A stretch of 45,434 nucleotides of DNA, from positions 1-45,434 of the forward strand of contig JAWXBP010000359.1 of assembly GCA_034440135.1 (NCBI GenBank), read 5' to 3'. Shown here piece after piece: positions 26,965 to 35,748 of the stretch; positions within the stretch are counted from its first letter, which is position 1; each line of letters opens with the position of its first letter. This stretch comes from Planctomycetia bacterium (GTDB taxonomy: Bacteria; Planctomycetota; Planctomycetia; Pirellulales; JALHLM01). Under the pieces are notes generated by a model, which did no database searches, was not told the origin of the DNA, and saw nothing but the letters and a program-made list of their open reading frames with translations. A program made the translations under genes and the position numbers.

Positions 26965-28275
26965 ATGGCCGCTTTCCCCGAAATCAGCAAAATCAAGTTC
27001 GAAGGCCCGCAATCGAAAAACCCGCTCGCTTTCCGGCACTACAACGCCGACGAAGCGGTCGAAGGCAAGAAGATGCGGGACCATTTCCGCTTCGCCGTGG
27101 CGTACTGGCACACCTTCCGCGGCGCCGGCAGCGATCCCTTCGGCCCCGGCACCATGGTCCGCCCCTGGGAAGGCCCGGTCGATAACGTCGAAAACGCGGT
27201 CAACCGCGTAAAGGTCGCCTTCGAGTTCATGGAAAAGCTCGGCGTGGAGTTCTACTGCTTCCACGACCGCGACGTCGCGCCGGAAGGCAAGACGCTGGCC
27301 GAATCCAACAAGAATCTCGACGCCGTCGTGAAAGCCCTGAAGGACGAACAGCAACGCTCCGGCATCAAACTCCTCTGGGGCACCGCCAACCTGTTCAGCA
27401 ACCCGCGCTATATGCACGGCGCCGCCACGAGTTGCAACGCCGATGCCTTCGCTTACGCCGCGGCGCAAGTCAAGAAAGCCATCGAAGTCACCAAGGAACT
27501 CGGCGGTGAGAACTACGTTTTCTGGGGCGGCCGCGAAGGTTATCAAAACCTGCTCAACACCGACATGAAGCGCGAGGTCGATCACCTCGCCCGCTTCATG
27601 CACCTGGCCGTCGACTACGCCCAGGAAATCGGCTTCACCGGCCAGTTCCTCTTCGAGCCGAAGCCCAAAGAGCCGACCAAGCACCAGTACGATTTCGACG
27701 TCGCCAACTGCATCAACTTCCTCCGCGCCTACGGCCTCGAAAAACACATCAAGATGAACATCGAGACCAACCACGCCACGCTCGCCGGCCACTCGATGCA
27801 ACACGAGTTGGAATACGCCGGCATGCAAGGCTTCCTCGGCTCGATCGACGCCAACACCGGCGACATGCTGCTCGGCTGGGACACCGATCAATTCCCCACC
27901 GACATCTACCTCACTACGCAGTGCATGCTCAGCATCCTGAAGTACGGCGGTCTCGCCCCCGGCGGCGTCAACTTCGACGCCAAAGTCCGCCGCGAAAGTT
28001 TTGAGCCCGTCGACCTCTTCCACGCCCACATCGGCGGCATGGACGCCTTCGCAAGAGGATTGAAAATCGCAGCCGCGATCCGCGCCGACGGCGAACTGGA
28101 TCAATTCGTCAAAGACCGCTACAGCAGCTTCGACACCGGCGTCGGCGCCGAAATCGAAACCGGCCAAGCCAGCTTCAAAACCCTGGAAAAATACATGCTG
28201 GAAAAGGGCGAAATCACCCCAAACAAGAGCGGCCGCCAGGAAATGCTGGAGGGGCTGGTGAACCGGTTTGTGTAG
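26965..28275 (+). CDS. xylA: Xylose isomerase
   Basis: A 436-residue xylose isomerase that interconverts D-xylose and D-xylulose with two divalent metals. Catalytic residues fall where expected for the long (class II) form: H100 and D103 (CFHDRD), E231 and K233 (LFEPKPKE), E267 and H270 (NIETNHA), D295 (DANTGD), D306 and D308 (WDTDQFP), and D338 (NFDAKVR). The WGGREGY and SMQHEL segments are also typical. The ATG at 26965 begins at the usual family N terminus (MAAFPEI). No xylulokinase or transporter lies beside it. It converges with the TOPRIM-like gene with only 10 nt between stops. Confidence 0.97.
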   Translation: MAAFPEISKIKFEGPQSKNPLAFRHYNADEAVEGKKMRDHFRFAVAYWHTFRGAGSDPFGPGTMVRPWEGPVDNVENAVNRVKVAFEFMEKLGVEFYCFHDRDVAPEGKTLAESNKNLDAVVKALKDEQQRSGIKLLWGTANLFSNPRYMHGAATSCNADAFAYAAAQVKKAIEVTKELGGENYVFWGGREGYQNLLNTDMKREVDHLARFMHLAVDYAQEIGFTGQFLFEPKPKEPTKHQYDFDVANCINFLRAYGLEKHIKMNIETNHATLAGHSMQHELEYAGMQGFLGSIDANTGDMLLGWDTDQFPTDIYLTTQCMLSILKYGGLAPGGVNFDAKVRRESFEPVDLFHAHIGGMDAFARGLKIAAAIRADGELDQFVKDRYSSFDTGVGAEIETGQASFKTLEKYMLEKGEITPNKSGRQEMLEGLVNRFV

Positions 28276-28285
28276 AGGGCAGTGG

Positions 28286-28906
28286 CTAAGTGATGCCGAG
28301 ATTGCCGCGCAGAGCGCTGGCGAGCTGACCAAAGCTGTTGGGATAACATTGTTCAATCAAGGCTATGTCGTTCGCGGCCGCGATCGCTGCCCCTTCGCGC
28401 TCTTGGTCGGACGGCCGCAGTTTTCCATACAGCGAAATTTTTTGCTGACGAATTGCGTTCGCGGAATCGCGCCGCGAAATCGGTTGAGACCGCCATAGCG
28501 CCTCACGGCAGTTGTTGTCGCGATGCGCCATCAGCCAAGCCTCGATGGAGGGTGGAGGAACCGCCACAAAGCATTGAATCGGCGTCGGGAACGCTGAATT
28601 TGGCTTGGCATGCCGTTCTTCTTGGTCAAGCATGCTCGATATGTCGCAGTGGCGGCATCGCGGATCGCCGCAATTGGATAAGTGCGGATAGGAATTGTCG
28701 GCATCCACGCAAGCAATCATGACCTGCGCTTCCCGACGGTAGTGCAATTGACGATATGCGACCTTGAGCGACTCCTTTGCCGCGGCAAAACCGTCGGCAG
28801 AACGTTTCAGCGTAACGACGTCGATGGGGAAGCCGAGTATCTTCGCGCAGAGAATCTTCACAATCAGGCTATCGCCAGGAGATTCGCTTACAATCGCAAT
28901 TTTCAT
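28286..28906 (-). CDS. TOPRIM-like nuclease-type protein, partner of the AAA ATPase (DUF4276/RloB-like)
   Basis: A 206-residue protein. Its first strand ends in a glutamate (MKIAIVSESPGD, E8) and a later strand carries DxD (ACVDADNS, D68 and D70). That E...DxD pattern marks a TOPRIM metal site. A SIEAWLM motif near the middle matches the RloB/DUF4276-type families that accompany AAA ATPases. A CGDPRCRHC cluster (79-87) suggests a zinc knuckle inserted after the DxD strand. The ATG overlaps the ATPase stop by 4 nt. Such ATPase plus TOPRIM pairs are known or predicted defence modules (AbiL, OLD/Gabija-like logic). Nuclease activity is inference. Motif assignment is by eye. Confidence 0.72.
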   Translation of the reverse strand: MKIAIVSESPGDSLIVKILCAKILGFPIDVVTLKRSADGFAAAKESLKVAYRQLHYRREAQVMIACVDADNSYPHLSNCGDPRCRHCDISSMLDQEERHAKPNSAFPTPIQCFVAVPPPSIEAWLMAHRDNNCREALWRSQPISRRDSANAIRQQKISLYGKLRPSDQEREGAAIAAANDIALIEQCYPNSFGQLASALRGNLGIT

Positions 28907-29886
28907 TGTGTGGGCACGCCGCCAAATACGCCCGTGTACCAGGCCTCTCCCAACGAAACGTCGCCGACGATCTCGTCATAATTGGCAATGTCCGCGAGGC
29001 GCTCGAATCGCACATTGTCCCCTTCACGATTGGCGATCACGACATCTTCCGGGCGATCACGGAAGTAGCCGAGGAGGTAGGGCGAGTGAGTGGTGGCGAT
29101 GACTTGCACGGGAACACGCGATTCGCCAAATTCCTCTGGGTGGGCCAGCCTTTGAAGAGTAAGAAACACTTCTTGCAAGAGTCGTGGGTGAATTCCACGT
29201 TCTGGTTCTTCAAGGCCAATTAATGCTGGCGCGTCGGGCAGATACGCTAGCGTGAACAAGGCAATTGACAGCAGCACGCCGTCGGAGAGATCGCGGGCCG
29301 CAATTTCACGATTTGTGCCTTTCAATCGCATCGAGAAGGTCCGATTACTAGTCCCGGACTCCACCGAAAGTCGGATTCGGTCGAATTCTGGGAACCATTC
29401 AGGCAATCTTTCGTTCAGTGTGGCCCATCGATCCTCGTATCGTGTGCTCAATCCGTCGAGAACGGCGGCAAGCCTACGTCCAGTCTGCTCAAGCACCACC
29501 CGTTCCTGTAACGGTCCAGCCTCGGCAATTGAACGCGAATCAAGTCGGTACACTCGTGAACTGTTGCACGCTTGCTCAAATTCCGGCCTCAGGGTCGCAC
29601 CTTTCGGCCGAACTTCAATATATGGCTGATTCTCGGCCGTCAGCATCAACGCGATTGAATTTCCGTCACTCCACTTGAAATCGATTTCAACTGGGGCATT
29701 TTCATTTGCTGCTGCTGAACGGCTATGCAAGAGCGAACCAGCCGAACGATTCGCCAACAATTGCAGTGACGACAGCGCCGTACTCTTCCCACTTCCATTG
29801 GGCCCGACAATCAGCGTGCAACGCCCCAGTGGAAGCGTGGCGTCTTTGAGGACTTTGAAGTTCTTGAAATGAATTGCCGTAAACAC
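28903..29886 (-). CDS. AAA family ATPase (AAA_21/OLD-like)
   Basis: An ATPase of about 327 residues in the ABC/RecF/OLD class. From the GTG at 29886, Walker A GPNGSGKST lies at 28-36. A later SDGVLLSIALF segment serves as the ABC-type signature, Walker B is LIGLEEPERGIHP with its Glu, and the His switch is IATTHSPYLL. Before Walker A it starts FTAIHFKNFKVLKDATL, the usual N terminus. GTG 29886 is preceded by GAGGG. An ATG at 29937 would add 17 polar residues. There is no C-terminal TOPRIM, because that function is in the next gene. It likely acts as the sensor/motor of the pair. Mode of activation is unknown. Confidence 0.88.
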   Translation of the reverse strand: MFTAIHFKNFKVLKDATLPLGRCTLIVGPNGSGKSTALSSLQLLANRSAGSLLHSRSAAANENAPVEIDFKWSDGNSIALMLTAENQPYIEVRPKGATLRPEFEQACNSSRVYRLDSRSIAEAGPLQERVVLEQTGRRLAAVLDGLSTRYEDRWATLNERLPEWFPEFDRIRLSVESGTSNRTFSMRLKGTNREIAARDLSDGVLLSIALFTLAYLPDAPALIGLEEPERGIHPRLLQEVFLTLQRLAHPEEFGESRVPVQVIATTHSPYLLGYFRDRPEDVVIANREGDNVRFERLADIANYDEIVGDVSLGEAWYTGVFGGVPTQ

Positions 29887-30134
29887 TTGCGCGCCCTCGG
29901 GCTGAACGATCAAATCGTGACATTGGCATTCTACCACTCGGGCGGTTTGAAGGGAGACGATTCGAATTCGCTTTCCCTACGAGTGCCTGAGCAATAGCTC
30001 GCGTGCGTCCAGCAAATTGAATCCGTCGCGGTCCCGTCGGGGAGCCGTAGTTGAATGCGAGCTTGTACATTTAGCCTCGGCGTGTTAGTGTACAAACGCA
30101 CACACTTCACCTGATTCCCTGCCCTAAGTTCCCC

Positions 30135-31190
30135 ATGTGTCACGGCTCCCAACTCGATCCGCCGAATCGGTACGACAAAACCCATTCTGCGCCGGACCTT
30201 GAGCACCTGGCGTGGGACGACGAGTATCTGCAGGAACGAACCGATCGGCCGATTCAGTATTTTGACGATGCTTCCCAATCGATTGTCAGCGAGAACGACT
30301 CGCCCGACGTCGGCTTTCGCTACAGCGTCAATCCCTACCGTGGCTGCGTGCATGGCTGTAGTTATTGCTATGCGCGGAACACGCACGAATACCTCGGACT
30401 GAACGCCGGGCTCGATTTCGAAACGAAAATCTTCGTAAAACGCGATGCGCCAAAGCTGCTGCGCGCGTTTCTCTCGAGGGACGCCTGGAAGCCGGAGCCG
30501 ATTACGTTTTGCGGCGTGACCGACTGCTACCAACCCGCCGAGCGCGAGTACCGGCTCACGCGGCAATGCCTGGAAGTAACACAGGAATGCCGGCAGCCGA
30601 TCAGCATTGTCACCAAGAATGCGCTGGTCGTGCGCGACTTGGACATCCTGCAAGAGATGGCCTCGCATCGCCTGGCACACGTGAACGTCTCGATCACCAC
30701 GCTCGATCCAGAACTTGCGCGCGAGATGGAACCGCGGACGAGCATCCCCGCGGCCAGATTGCGCGCGGTGGAAACCCTCGCACGAGCCGGCGTGCCGGTG
30801 CGCGTATTCGTGTCGCCGATCATTCCCGGTTTGAACGACCATGAAGCGCCGGCCGTGATGAAAGCCGCGCGCGACGCCGGCGCCGGCGACGTCGGTTACA
30901 TCCTGCTCCGCTTACCGCTCACTGTCGAACCGGTGTTCCGCGAATGGCTGCATCGCTCGCAGCCCCTACGCGCCGAGAAAGTGGAGAGCCTCATCCGTCA
31001 GACGCGCAGTGGAAAAATGAGCGATTCCACCTGGCGCCAACGCATGACCGGCGCCGGCGAAGTCGCCGATCAGATTCGCGCGATGTTCAAAGTGTTCCGC
31101 AAGAAACTCGGCTTCAGCGATTTACCGCCCCTGGACCGCGAGCAGTTTCAACCTTGCGCAACGCCCGGCGGCCAGCGGCGCTTGTTCTGA
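30135..31190 (+). CDS. Radical SAM protein, PA0069 family (SplB-like)
   Basis: A 351-residue radical S-adenosylmethionine enzyme. The [4Fe-4S] cluster motif is CVHGCSYC with C71, C75 and C78, preceded by SVNPYRG as in the PA0069/SplB-related group. FVKRDAPKLL, CGVTDCYQPAE and VSITTLD follow, typical of its barrel. The last residues (LDREQFQPCATPGGQRRLF) match the family's usual tail. The reaction is unknown: spore photoproduct lyase is its nearest characterised relative, but this organism does not sporulate and no substrate is known. The 248 nt upstream contain no recognised gene. Confidence 0.93.
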   Translation: MCHGSQLDPPNRYDKTHSAPDLEHLAWDDEYLQERTDRPIQYFDDASQSIVSENDSPDVGFRYSVNPYRGCVHGCSYCYARNTHEYLGLNAGLDFETKIFVKRDAPKLLRAFLSRDAWKPEPITFCGVTDCYQPAEREYRLTRQCLEVTQECRQPISIVTKNALVVRDLDILQEMASHRLAHVNVSITTLDPELAREMEPRTSIPAARLRAVETLARAGVPVRVFVSPIIPGLNDHEAPAVMKAARDAGAGDVGYILLRLPLTVEPVFREWLHRSQPLRAEKVESLIRQTRSGKMSDSTWRQRMTGAGEVADQIRAMFKVFRKKLGFSDLPPLDREQFQPCATPGGQRRLF

Positions 31191-31203
31191 ACGGCGCGCT
31201 GAC

Positions 31204-31392
31204 TTACCCCAGGATCACGCCGACCATCAGCGCCGCGGCGAGCACCGTTTCCATCAGCCCTGCCGCTTGCAACGTCCGCGCGTCGAGTTGCGAAACCAGC
31301 TCCCGAAACTGCACAGGGAAGACGCTCAAGGCGAAGCCTTCCGCCAAAAAAAGTGCGAGGGCCAAGACCATCATCCAGCGAACCGCATCCAT
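31204..31392 (-). CDS. DUF2065-like small membrane protein
   Basis: A protein of about 62 residues with two predicted transmembrane helices (VRWMMVLALALFLAEGFALS and the LMETVLAAALMVGVIL region) joined by FPVQFRELVSQLDARTLQAAG. The order resembles E. coli YjeT and other DUF2065 proteins (EGL..LFP..W..L..L...R..G). ATG 31392 or TTG 31413 could be the start. It is divergent from the PadR gene and convergent with the radical SAM gene. Confidence 0.7.
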   Translation of the reverse strand: MDAVRWMMVLALALFLAEGFALSVFPVQFRELVSQLDARTLQAAGLMETVLAAALMVGVILG

Positions 31393-31477
31393 CGAGATCA
31401 CGTTCCTTGTCAAGTTTTCGACGCCTGGAGCCGATTCCTATTGCCATGCTTTGTGGTTCTAGGTATCGTCCGACGCT

Positions 31478-31852
31478 ATGAGCAAACTGCGAACGAACCC
31501 TGATTTTCTCAACGGCGTGCCGGAGTTGGTAGTCCTCCGTCTGCTGGCCCGGCAGCCGATGTACGGCTATCAACTCGTGCAGTCGATTCGCCTGGTCAGT
31601 AATGGCGAATTGACGTTCGGCGAGGGTTCGATCTACCCGGTGTTGCACAAGCTGGAGGCCGCCGGTTGGCTATCCAGCAAGAGCGAATTGGCGGGGGGGC
31701 GCAGTCGCGTGGTGTACCGCGTGACGGCGTCGGGCACGAAACGCCTGGCCGGATCGTCCGCTGAGTGGCAGCGGATCGTCGCGGCCGTGGAACGCATTTT
31801 GCAAGGAGGCTCGGATGAATGCTCCATCACTTTCGGCGCAGTTGCGATGTGA
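31478..31852 (+). CDS. PadR family transcriptional regulator
   Basis: A 124-residue winged-helix regulator with the PadR core: VVLRLLARQPMYGYQLVQSI, EGSIYPVLHKLEAAGWL and GRSRVVYRVTASG. It likely binds an operator near its own gene and controls the overlapping membrane protein. The last 38 nt overlap the next gene's start in another frame, so its C-terminal tail is short and atypical compared with full-length PadR. It is probably autorepressing, as in related pairs, but no operator palindrome is obvious in the 85-nt divergent gap. Confidence 0.92.
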   Translation: MSKLRTNPDFLNGVPELVVLRLLARQPMYGYQLVQSIRLVSNGELTFGEGSIYPVLHKLEAAGWLSSKSELAGGRSRVVYRVTASGTKRLAGSSAEWQRIVAAVERILQGGSDECSITFGAVAM

Positions 31853-32492
31853 ACTGGTCCGTCGCCGCTTACCGCGGTTCTACGTGCATCGCGTGATGCG
31901 CGAGTTCGACGATCACTCGCAGGACATCGTCGCGGAACGGCAGACTGCGCCGGAACTCGATCGCCTCGGCGATCCCCGGCAACTCGCACAACACTTCGCC
32001 ACGGAGTTCCGCGCCCAACACTTCGCCGGGCGACACCCCTGGCTGGTGTTTACGATGGGACCGGTTCCCTGCACGATCTTGCTGTCGGCGCTGTTGTTCA
32101 CGCTCGGATTCTGGGCGCTCGAATTGCTGGGGTCATTTCAGCCTGCCGGCGCTACGAGTTGGTCGCGACAATACCTGGCGATCGTCGTCTGTCAGATCGG
32201 CATGATCGTCCCGTTGATGGCCGTCACGTTCGGATTCGGCCGCTGGGCGTTTCGGAGCGGCTGCGGCGCACGCTGGTTCTGGGTAGTCGCGGTATTGGAG
32301 TGCGCGCTGGGCGCGCTGATGCATTCACAACTCAAATTGCCCACCATGCCGGGCAACGGTACGCTCTCGATTGGGCTCAGCTATCCGCCAGCCATGAACT
32401 GGGAACTGGTCGCACTGCCGGCCTTGGTCGCTGTGGGCCTAGCCTGGCATGTCTCGCGACGCGGAGAGTCGGCGCCACTCGCAGCGGAATGA
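31815..32492 (+). CDS. PadR-linked membrane protein, unknown function
   Basis: A 225-residue protein. The N-terminal 70 residues are soluble and charged (LRCELVRRRLPRFYVHRVMREFDDH). About four transmembrane segments follow, at roughly 77-98, 115-140, 147-163 and 190-208. The ATG lies inside the end of padR and has AAGGAGG 5 nt upstream, an unusually strong site that implies efficient independent initiation. PadR with an adjacent DUF1700/DUF1048-like membrane protein is a common sensor or transporter unit. The soluble head resembles that type. The function is not known. Confidence 0.75.
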   Translation: MNAPSLSAQLRCELVRRRLPRFYVHRVMREFDDHSQDIVAERQTAPELDRLGDPRQLAQHFATEFRAQHFAGRHPWLVFTMGPVPCTILLSALLFTLGFWALELLGSFQPAGATSWSRQYLAIVVCQIGMIVPLMAVTFGFGRWAFRSGCGARWFWVVAVLECALGALMHSQLKLPTMPGNGTLSIGLSYPPAMNWELVALPALVAVGLAWHVSRRGESAPLAAE

Positions 32493-32577
32493 CGTGCCAC
32501 CGCAGCGCGATGGCGGGGCCTGCTCGGAAGGGTTACACTGCCTTCCAGCAGGCCTTATTCGTTGAAGGAGTCGCATC

Positions 32578-33453
32578 ATGATCGGGTCGCTGTCCCTCTC
32601 GTTGGCGTTGTTGGGCGCGATGTTCGCGCAGGCGCCATCCAATGATTATGTGAACCCTGAATTGTTGGTCGAGCCGGCAGCGCTCCGGCTCGGAGATTTT
32701 GTCGTGCTCGATGCCCGTCCGCGTGAGCAGTATCTCGCCGGGCATGTTCCAGGCGCACGATGGATCGACGCCGGCGAATGGGCGAAGGGCTTCGATCAAG
32801 GTCAGGACGTCGCTGGCTGGCAACAACGGATCGGCGCGCTGGGCCTGACCACAAGCGACAAACTCGTCATCTACGATGACAACCAGACCAAGGATGCCGC
32901 GCGGATGTGGTGGATCCTGCGCTATTTGGATGTCGCCGACGTACGCCTGTTGAACGGCGGCTGGAAGGGCTGGCAGGCCGCGAAACGCGAAATCGAAACG
33001 GCGCCTGCGCCTGAACCGAAAGCGACGGAACCCGAGCTACGACCGATCGCCGATCGCCTCGCCACCAAGGAAGGTCTACTGCATTCGCTGGAAACCGGCG
33101 ACCTGCAAATCATCGACACGCGCAGTGACGCTGAGTTCTGCGGCGACGACGCGTTGAAGAACAAACGCGCCGGCGCGATCCCCGGCGCGAAGCACCTCGA
33201 ATGGGTCGACCTGTTGAACGCCGACACCGGCCGTTTTCGCGAAGCGTCGGAATTGTCCCAACTGTTCGCCAAATCCGGCATCGACCTGCAACGCCCCGCG
33301 GCGACCCATTGCCAAAGCGGCGGCCGCGCCTCGGTGATGGTCTTCGGCATGGAGTTGATGGGCGCCAAGCACGTCAGCAACTACTACCGCAGCTGGCAGG
33401 AGTGGGGCAACGCCGACGACACGCCGATCGTCAAAGGCGAAAAGCAGGAATAG
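32578..33453 (+). CDS. Sulfurtransferase with two rhodanese domains (exported)
   Basis: A 291-residue thiosulfate or 3-mercaptopyruvate sulfurtransferase. An N-terminal hydrophobic segment (MIGSLSLSLALLGAMFAQA) predicts export to the periplasm. The first rhodanese domain (about 25-135) has FVVLDARPREQYLAGHVPGA and lacks a catalytic Cys. The second (about 165-285) has the persulfide-forming C245 in HCQSGGRAS. The CQSGGRA loop differs from both CRKGVT (thiosulfate type) and CGSGVTA (mercaptopyruvate type), so substrate preference is unclear. It may detoxify cyanide or deliver sulfur. It is likely transcribed alone. Confidence 0.9.
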   Translation: MIGSLSLSLALLGAMFAQAPSNDYVNPELLVEPAALRLGDFVVLDARPREQYLAGHVPGARWIDAGEWAKGFDQGQDVAGWQQRIGALGLTTSDKLVIYDDNQTKDAARMWWILRYLDVADVRLLNGGWKGWQAAKREIETAPAPEPKATEPELRPIADRLATKEGLLHSLETGDLQIIDTRSDAEFCGDDALKNKRAGAIPGAKHLEWVDLLNADTGRFREASELSQLFAKSGIDLQRPAATHCQSGGRASVMVFGMELMGAKHVSNYYRSWQEWGNADDTPIVKGEKQE

Positions 33454-33603
33454 GCGGAACGGGCAAGAGAGGCGAACCGCCTTCGCGCGGCAGGTCAGGT
33501 TGACTGCCACGCCGCACATCTCTATCGTCCCGGGTCGTCATCGGTCTTTCCGCGCGCCGAGTCCGGACCTTGGCGCGTTTCCACGGCTTACAGACGCGCA
33601 CGG

Positions 33604-34446
33604 ATGCAGCGTTTTGCCAGGCTGTTGCGCTCGATCTTGCTGCTTTTCGCGGCCGCGCTGGCGGGCTGCGCCGAGTTGCCCCAGCATAAGGGCCTCGAAT
33701 TGCAGCCGCCGAAAATGGCCGCGGACAGCGTCGTGCTGGAAGTTTTTCTAGTGCGACTGCCGCCTGGTGAGGCGGCCCAAGCGACGCCAATCTGGGCCGA
33801 GATCGACGAGCTTTCGTTGCCGGCTGAAACACGCGCCCGGCTGAGTAAACAAGGTTTCCGCGCGGGGCTCACGGCCGGGCGCATTCCCGTCGAGCTGGAG
33901 CGCTTGATGCAGCTCGGCGAGAAGTCGCCGGCCCCGGCCAGCGACGCGGTCGTCGTCGATCTTCAAGCCGAGTCCAACGTCTCGCGCCGTATTCTGCAAA
34001 TGCGCTCCGGACGTCGCGGCGAGATCATGGCCTCGCGCGTCTATGATCGGATAACGCTGTTCAATCGAACCGATCAGCAAGTCACGGGCGAGTCGTACCA
34101 GCAAGCGCAATGCTGTTTCGCAGTCAGCGGCAAGCCGCAGCCGGATGGCCGCGTGCTCTTGGAAGTCCTTTCGGAAGTCCAGCACGGCGATCCCCGCGGC
34201 ATCTTCACGCCAGGCGAAGGGCAATACACGATCGAAACGCGCCGTGAGCGCGTGGCGCTCGACGATCTGAAAATCGACGTGCCACTCCAGCCAGGCCAGA
34301 TCCTCGTGCTTGGCGGCACGTCCTCCGCCGACGGCGCTTTAGGCGGCTACTTCTTCACGGAAGACGTTTCGGGCGGCGCGACCGGCCGGCTCGTGCTCAT
34401 CCGCGTCGCACAATCGCAACAAGACGGTTTGTTCGCCACGAACTAA
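33604..34446 (+). CDS. Predicted lipoprotein, unknown function
   Basis: A 280-residue protein with a basic start (MQRFARLLR), a hydrophobic core and lipobox LAGC at 19-22. The mature part is strand-rich without recognised domains. Its end, PLQPGQILVLGGTSSADGALGGYFFTED, resembles the GQTLVLGG turn near the C terminus of secretin-type and TonB-dependent proteins, but length and absence of partners argue against a secretin. I assign no function. A GC hairpin lies about 90 nt after the stop. Confidence 0.78.
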   Translation: MQRFARLLRSILLLFAAALAGCAELPQHKGLELQPPKMAADSVVLEVFLVRLPPGEAAQATPIWAEIDELSLPAETRARLSKQGFRAGLTAGRIPVELERLMQLGEKSPAPASDAVVVDLQAESNVSRRILQMRSGRRGEIMASRVYDRITLFNRTDQQVTGESYQQAQCCFAVSGKPQPDGRVLLEVLSEVQHGDPRGIFTPGEGQYTIETRRERVALDDLKIDVPLQPGQILVLGGTSSADGALGGYFFTEDVSGGATGRLVLIRVAQSQQDGLFATN

Positions 34447-34538
34447 GCTCCCCTGCAGCCAGGCGATCGCGCTGACCGCATTTTCTTGCCTGCTTTCACA
34501 AGGCCTTCGGCAACCCCAAGCTGGCAGTCAACAAACGA

Positions 34539-34574
34539 CGCCGCCCGGGGCTCTTGCGAGTGACCCGGGCGGCG
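34539..34574. terminator. Putative bidirectional terminator hairpin
   Basis: An 11-bp perfect stem CGCCGCCCGGG/CCCGGGCGGCG (34539-34549 with 34564-34574) lies between two convergent genes. Flanking ACAAAC and GTTTGT extend the pairing after a small internal loop. The T-tracts are weak on both sides, so its terminator role is likely but not certain. Confidence 0.6.
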
Positions 34575-34605
34575 ATGGTTTGTTGCGACTTACTTATCGC
34601 GGGGA

Positions 34606-35637
34606 CTATTTCTTACCAAACCCGCTGAAGGACTTCGTCATGCTGCTGCCGCCGTGGGAGCGGCCGGACTGCGAGGACGAGTTCTTGTTCGAGCCGCCGT
34701 TCGACGATCGAAAGTGCGACGAGTTGTTGTTGTGGTTGCTGTTATGGTTGCCGTGGTTGTTGAACTTCGGCTTGAAGTTGTTGTTGAATTGGGACTGAAT
34801 TTGCTTCTGGAAGTTGTTGCCTCCGTTGAGCTGCTTGACCTGGTTCTGGAACTGCTGGGGCTTGAAGTTGCCGAACTGTCCGCCGAACCCGCCCTTACCT
34901 TGGTTCTGCATCAGGTTGCCGAGGTTGACGTTCACGCCTCCCTTGTTGAAGTTCAGGTTCATGCCCTGGCCGAGGAAGTTCAGGTTCAATCCGTTGTGGT
35001 TGTGAGCCTTGCCGTCGTGACAATGTTCCTGCCAGCAGTGGTTCAAGTACACCAGGCGGTCGTTCCAGCAGCTCACGTGGTGGCTGTGGCACTTCTCGTA
35101 GTGGTACGAGCACGGGACCACGACGATGATCTGTTCTTCATGGATGGTGAAGGCCACGTACTGCAATTCGTAGCCCGCCGCGGTCGGCCGGTAGAGCCAC
35201 ATCTCGACCTGCCCGCCGCGGCTGAACACCGCGTCGTGGATGGCCAGGCAATACTGGTCCCAACCGGTGATTTGGAACGTGTTCATCTGCACGATGATGT
35301 CGCCGGGCAGCAGGCCGACCTGTTGGGCCAGACCGCCTTCAAGAATCGCGTTGACGGCCATGCCGTAGTCGCACATCACAAACTGAAACCCGAGGCGAAC
35401 CGGGGGTTCCGGCACGACGACCGGCGACGGCATCACCACCGGTTGCGGGTAGCCGACCGGCGGGTAGCCGGCTTGCGGAAACGCGGCCGGGGTCACTGCG
35501 GCCGGCGCCACTGCGGCTTGCGGGGCGACCGGTTGGGGGTAGCCCGGCTGCGGGGGGCCGAAAGGTTGGGCTTGCGTCTTGGTGACCAGGCCGAGGGTCA
35601 AAGTCAGCAAATAGCAGAGTTGTTGGCGAGTAAACAT
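34606..35637 (-). CDS. Secreted PDZ protein with Asn/His/Gly-rich tail
   Basis: A 343-residue protein. A signal peptide (MFTRQQLCYLLTLTLGLV, cleavage near TQA) is followed by a Pro/Ala/Gln-rich region (25-80) with YPQPV-like repeats. A PDZ domain spans about 80-170, with LGFQFVMCDYGMAVNAI and AQQVGLLPGDIIVQMN as the binding-groove strand and loop. A His/Cys segment follows (HYEKCHSHHVSCWNDR and QEHCHDGKAHNHN), which could bind metal. The last 120 residues are Asn-, Gly-, Gln-, Lys- and Ser-rich, strongly biased and likely disordered. There is no protease domain. It may act as a surface or matrix protein. Function unknown. Confidence 0.8.
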   Translation of the reverse strand: MFTRQQLCYLLTLTLGLVTKTQAQPFGPPQPGYPQPVAPQAAVAPAAVTPAAFPQAGYPPVGYPQPVVMPSPVVVPEPPVRLGFQFVMCDYGMAVNAILEGGLAQQVGLLPGDIIVQMNTFQITGWDQYCLAIHDAVFSRGGQVEMWLYRPTAAGYELQYVAFTIHEEQIIVVVPCSYHYEKCHSHHVSCWNDRLVYLNHCWQEHCHDGKAHNHNGLNLNFLGQGMNLNFNKGGVNVNLGNLMQNQGKGGFGGQFGNFKPQQFQNQVKQLNGGNNFQKQIQSQFNNNFKPKFNNHGNHNSNHNNNSSHFRSSNGGSNKNSSSQSGRSHGGSSMTKSFSGFGKK

Positions 35638-35748
35638 GGGTGAATTCCCGTTGGCTTGAGTTTTTTGGTCCGACGCGTCAGTGCGTCGTTACCTTGCCAA
35701 GCGGAAGTCCACGAAATCTGTTACGGGAAAATACTTGAAATGGGAAGG

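Noticed and set aside
26953-28356. 467-codon frame antisense to xylA
   Set aside because: The plus strand encodes a complete xylose isomerase with all catalytic residues. The antisense frame is a GC-rich shadow without motifs.
33604-34446. Secretin-like protein
   Set aside because: Only a short GQILVLGG turn resembles secretins. Length, missing domains and absence of secretion genes argue against it.
34654-35643. 329-codon frame antisense to the PDZ gene
   Set aside because: It is Val/Leu-rich because it is the reverse of Asn/His/Gln codons. It lacks domain structure, while the minus frame has a signal peptide and a PDZ domain.
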